Assembly (NCBI RefSeq): GCF_900166635.1
Contig: NZ_LT800497.1
Span: 2,466,344-2,530,343 of the forward strand
DNA from: Oceanobacillus timonensis
GTDB taxonomy: Bacteria; Bacillota; Bacilli; Bacillales; Amphibacillaceae
Reading direction: 5' to 3'
DNA length: 64,000 bases
Position numbers and translations under genes: made by a program. The notes beneath the pieces are model-generated. The model saw only the letters and a program-made list of their open reading frames with translations, searched no databases and was not told where the DNA came from. Numbering within the stretch: position 1 is the stretch's first letter; the number at the start of each line of letters is the position of its first letter. Shown one piece after another: positions 61,760 to 64,000 of this stretch.

Positions 61760-63214
61760 ATGAAAAAGAAAGATGCTATTGCACTCATTGCAGCTTTTTT
61801 AGTTCTTGTTATCATTTTAATATTACCTAACCCTGATTCATTACCTATCGTAGGCCAGAGAGCGCTTGCTGTCTTAGCCTTCGCTGTTGTGTTATGGGTT
61901 ACGGAAGCGGTTTCTTATCCTGTAAGTGCAGTGATGATCGTTAGTTTATTAGCTGTTCTTATCGGAATCTCCCCTACTATTGAAGATCCGGGGACCATTT
62001 ATGGAACAAGTCAGGGGTTGGGTATGGCAGTAGAAGGATTTAGTTCTTCCGCTGTATTGCTTGTTGGAGGAGCACTTGTTTTAGCTACAGCCATGGAAAT
62101 CACTGGACTTCATAAAAGAATAGCATTGTATATTATGTCAAAAGTTGGAACTAAACCGGGAGCACTTGTTTTGGGAACAATTATTGTCAGCTTTGTACTT
62201 GCCTTGTTTGTGCCAAGCGCTACGGCACGTGCGGGTACACTTGTGCCTATCTTATTAGGAATTGTCGCAGCATTTGGATTGGCAAAACAAAGTAAACTGG
62301 CCGCATTATTAATGATTACTGCAGTTCAGTCTATCTCCATTTGGAATATTGGAATAAAAACTGCAGCCGCGCAAAATATGGTTGCCTTAGGATTTATGGA
62401 ATCGGCATTCGGTATTGATGTGACATGGGGAGAATGGTTTCTCTACGCTGCCCCGTGGGCGTTTATTATGTCCATTGTGCTTTATATTGTTATGGTTAAT
62501 CTGATTAAGCCAAATATGTCAGAAATGCAGGAAGGAATAAGTATTGAAAAGCAACTAAAAGAGCTGGGTAAAATGAGTGGAAAAGAGTGGCGCTTGGTCA
62601 TTATTGCCGGGTTGCTCTTATTATTCTGGTCAACAGAAGGTATTCTACATCCTTTAGATTCTACTACGGTTACCATTGTTGCTGTTGCTGTCATGCTGAC
62701 ACCAGTTATTGGTATCTTTTCCTGGAAAGAAGTACAGACCAAAGTACCTTGGGGCACATTGATTGTATTTGCAACGGGAATTTCATTAGGGATTGTCCTG
62801 TTAGCGACCGAAGGAGCTACCTGGCTTTCTTCCAATTCATTTGAAATACTCGGTGTATCTACCCTGCCACTGGTCGCAATGATTGCAGTACTTGCTCTAT
62901 TTAATATTTTGATTCACTTAGGCTTTGCAAGCGCTACCAGTTTGGCCTCTGCTTTTATTCCGATTGTCATTGCTTTAGTCGGATCCATGGAACCAACAGC
63001 ATTTAATGGCCCAGGGCTTGTCTTGATTATGCAATTTGTAATCAGTTTCGGTTTCTTATTGCCGGTCAGCGCTCCACAAAATATGCTGGCATATGGAACA
63101 GGAACATTTACTTTAAAACAATTTATCAAATCTGGTGTCCCGCTTACGGTGATTGGATACTTGCTTATTATCCTGTTTAGTGCCACGTATTGGCAGTGGG
63201 TTGGATTGTTATAA
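61760..63214 (+). CDS. DASS/SLC13-family carboxylate transporter
   Basis: Secondary transporter of 484 residues with about twelve predicted helices, of the divalent-anion:Na+ symporter family (di- and tricarboxylates). Typical features: SSSAVLLVGGALVLATAMEITGLHKRIA near 90-115 and the C-terminal half repeat (PWGTLIVFATGISLGIVLL, FLLPVSAPQNMLAYGTGTF). It probably takes up malate, succinate or citrate. GGGAGGGG lies before the ATG. The CRP/FNR-type site suggests control by oxygen limitation or a related signal. Confidence 0.87.
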   Translation: MKKKDAIALIAAFLVLVIILILPNPDSLPIVGQRALAVLAFAVVLWVTEAVSYPVSAVMIVSLLAVLIGISPTIEDPGTIYGTSQGLGMAVEGFSSSAVLLVGGALVLATAMEITGLHKRIALYIMSKVGTKPGALVLGTIIVSFVLALFVPSATARAGTLVPILLGIVAAFGLAKQSKLAALLMITAVQSISIWNIGIKTAAAQNMVALGFMESAFGIDVTWGEWFLYAAPWAFIMSIVLYIVMVNLIKPNMSEMQEGISIEKQLKELGKMSGKEWRLVIIAGLLLLFWSTEGILHPLDSTTVTIVAVAVMLTPVIGIFSWKEVQTKVPWGTLIVFATGISLGIVLLATEGATWLSSNSFEILGVSTLPLVAMIAVLALFNILIHLGFASATSLASAFIPIVIALVGSMEPTAFNGPGLVLIMQFVISFGFLLPVSAPQNMLAYGTGTFTLKQFIKSGVPLTVIGYLLIILFSATYWQWVGLL

Positions 63215-63221
63215 TTAGCTT

Positions 63222-63267
63222 AAAAGCGATATAAAAGAACGTGAAGTCACTCTTTTATATCGCTTTT
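63222..63267. terminator. Bidirectional terminator
   Basis: AAAAGCGATATAAAAGA (63222-63238) pairs perfectly with TCTTTTATATCGCTTTT (63251-63267), between the DASS gene (+) and the decayed MFS gene (-). Confidence 0.88.
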
Positions 63268-63276
63268 CATCCCCTT

Positions 63277-63468
63277 TTACTCCTTATTTTTCTTTACAAC
63301 AGCATATTGCCAAAAAGAAATTCCCAAAAGGAAAACTTCTAAGAAAATAAAGGTAAATGTACTGGACAAAACATGCATTATTCCAGTAAACATGCCGCCT
63401 ACTGCCATACCGGAATAACGGATAAAATTAAACAGGCCTAATGCAGTCCCTAAAGAGACTTGATATTT
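63277..63468 (-). pseudogene. MFS transporter C-terminal remnant
   Basis: A minus-strand frame of 63 codons without start: YQVSLGTALGLFNFIRYSG, then MAVGGMFTGIMHVLSS, ending FWQYAVVKKNKE and stop at 63277. It reads as the last two membrane helices and charged tail of an MFS drug exporter. It overlaps the 3' end of the marR gene in another frame. The likely history is a marR-MFS operon that lost most of the pump by deletion. Confidence 0.75.
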
Positions 63469-63908
63469 TTAGATACCAATTTGAAAAACGTAATCAGTGT
63501 TTCTAATTCATTGTCATCAAAATGATTGAAAATATCTAAATAACGTGATTCTGCTTTTTCATGTAGTTCCTCATGAATGGCAGCAAGCATATCACCGGAA
63601 TCCGTTAACATATAATACACTTCTTTTTTGTTTCCATCCTGTTGTATTTTTTCAAGCATCCGATTTTCTAATAATTTCTTTACCGCTTTTGTAACAGCTG
63701 GTTTAGATATATTTAATTGCTCTGCCAAGGTCGTGTTATTTGCTTGTCCTTTTTCTTTTATAACAGCAACAACATGCAGCTGTGTTAGTGTCCAATCAGA
63801 AACAACAGCTTCTTCATTGAATTTTATTGCTTTACGATTTCTATCCGCTGCTTCCCTCTCCTTAATCAACTGCTGTAATGCTTCAATTGCTTCTTTTTTC
63901 TTATCCAT
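63450..63908 (-). CDS. MarR family transcriptional regulator
   Basis: Winged-helix repressor of about 152 residues. DNA-binding core: LHVVAVIKEKGQANNTTLAEQLNISKPAVTKAVKKLLENRMLEK, then the wing NKKEVYYMLTDSG. ATG 63908 has AGGTGA upstream. The promoter (TTGACG at 63980-63985, 17 bases, TATAAT at 63957-63962) is followed by an imperfect dyad TTGGTTAACCAGTTAACAA (63933-63951), the likely autoregulatory operator. Its former partner gene is probably the MFS remnant behind it. Its C-terminus may have been reset by that deletion. Confidence 0.85.
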   Translation of the reverse strand: MDKKKEAIEALQQLIKEREAADRNRKAIKFNEEAVVSDWTLTQLHVVAVIKEKGQANNTTLAEQLNISKPAVTKAVKKLLENRMLEKIQQDGNKKEVYYMLTDSGDMLAAIHEELHEKAESRYLDIFNHFDDNELETLITFFKLVSKNIKSL

Positions 63909-63932
63909 ATATGTCACCTAACCTTTCTGTTT

Positions 63933-63985
63933 TTGGTTAACCAGTTAACAATTATGATTATACATCTCTGTTATCTATTCGTCAA
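63933..63985 (-). promoter_or_regulatory. marR promoter and operator
   Basis: -35 TTGACG (63980-63985), 17-base spacer, -10 TATAAT (63957-63962); dyad TTGGTTAACCAGTTAACAA (63933-63951) over the start of the transcript. A similar TTGTTTACCAGT ends the window (63989-64000) and may be part of a second operator. Confidence 0.7.
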
Positions 63986-64000
63986 TTATTGTTTACCAGT

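Noticed and set aside
1..64000. CRISPR arrays, tRNA or rRNA genes, riboswitches, prophage
   Set aside because: No regularly spaced repeats, cloverleaf-like segments, rRNA sequence or phage gene cluster was recognised on reading; small or diverged RNA elements could be missed without a covariance search.

Overview
This 64-kb window is chromosomal DNA from a low-GC, spore-forming Gram-positive of the Bacillaceae. The best fit is the halotolerant Oceanobacillus/Virgibacillus group. The support is AGGAGG-type ribosome sites almost everywhere, frequent TTG and GTG starts, a CotA-type laccase, a UvrX/YolD SOS pair, a B. subtilis-like sigma-A, a LysM-3D cell-wall protein and very acidic lipoproteins. 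The genus is an inference from gene content. No rRNA, tRNA, prophage or CRISPR array was seen. Most genes are on the minus strand and stand as small operons or single genes.

Layout. 1-1.8 kb: an IS91-family element (HUH Y2 transposase plus a zinc-ribbon protein) whose ori end appears to abut the first bases of the window. 1.8-11 kb: small membrane proteins, a LysM-3D protein, a uridine-kinase-like P-loop protein, a Fur-controlled ferredoxin-NADP reductase, a GMC dehydrogenase with its Tat-exported gamma subunit, and an alpha/beta hydrolase. 11-22 kb: two lipoproteins, a uroporphyrinogen-III-synthase-like protein, two MFS pumps, two TetR loci and a thioesterase. 22-27 kb: the LexA-controlled Y-family polymerase/yolD operon, and a deaminase/amidohydrolase operon facing a LysR regulator. 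27-38 kb: laccase, a TetR/MFS pair, a SatD-like/DUF3307 operon, a large catalase, a YdjM-like protein and a Vat-type streptogramin acetyltransferase. 38-54 kb: LysR with a divergent oxidoreductase, an M29 aminopeptidase, DUF418, a lipoprotein gamma-glutamyltranspeptidase, a BNR-repeat protein, a gene-free kilobase, a CynX-like MFS, an SH3b amidase, TatD, a threonine dehydratase-like enzyme, a VOC protein and a TPR lipoprotein. 54-64 kb: a MocR regulator, a sigma-A-like factor with a USP-domain protein, a TetR gene, isochorismatase, GNAT, a DASS carboxylate transporter under a CRP/FNR-type site, and a MarR gene at the edge.

Main observations. (i) The sigma-A-like gene lies outside the usual dnaG context. 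It sits behind a USP/KdpD-like gene, a possible small ORF and a 19-bp inverted repeat, with three copies of a TetR-type operator between this unit and a divergent tetR. This is the best candidate here for an undescribed regulatory module. (ii) Several gene remnants fall below ordinary ORF calling: a TPR fragment joined to a duplicated GNAT tail, an MFS C-terminus behind marR, and a 42-codon ankyrin-like ORF overlapping a deaminase. (iii) Regulatory sites placed precisely on promoters can be read directly (Fur, LexA, TetR, CRP/FNR, MarR). (iv) The LysM-3D gene looks as if it starts at AUU. (v) An SDR enzyme has Met in place of its catalytic Lys.
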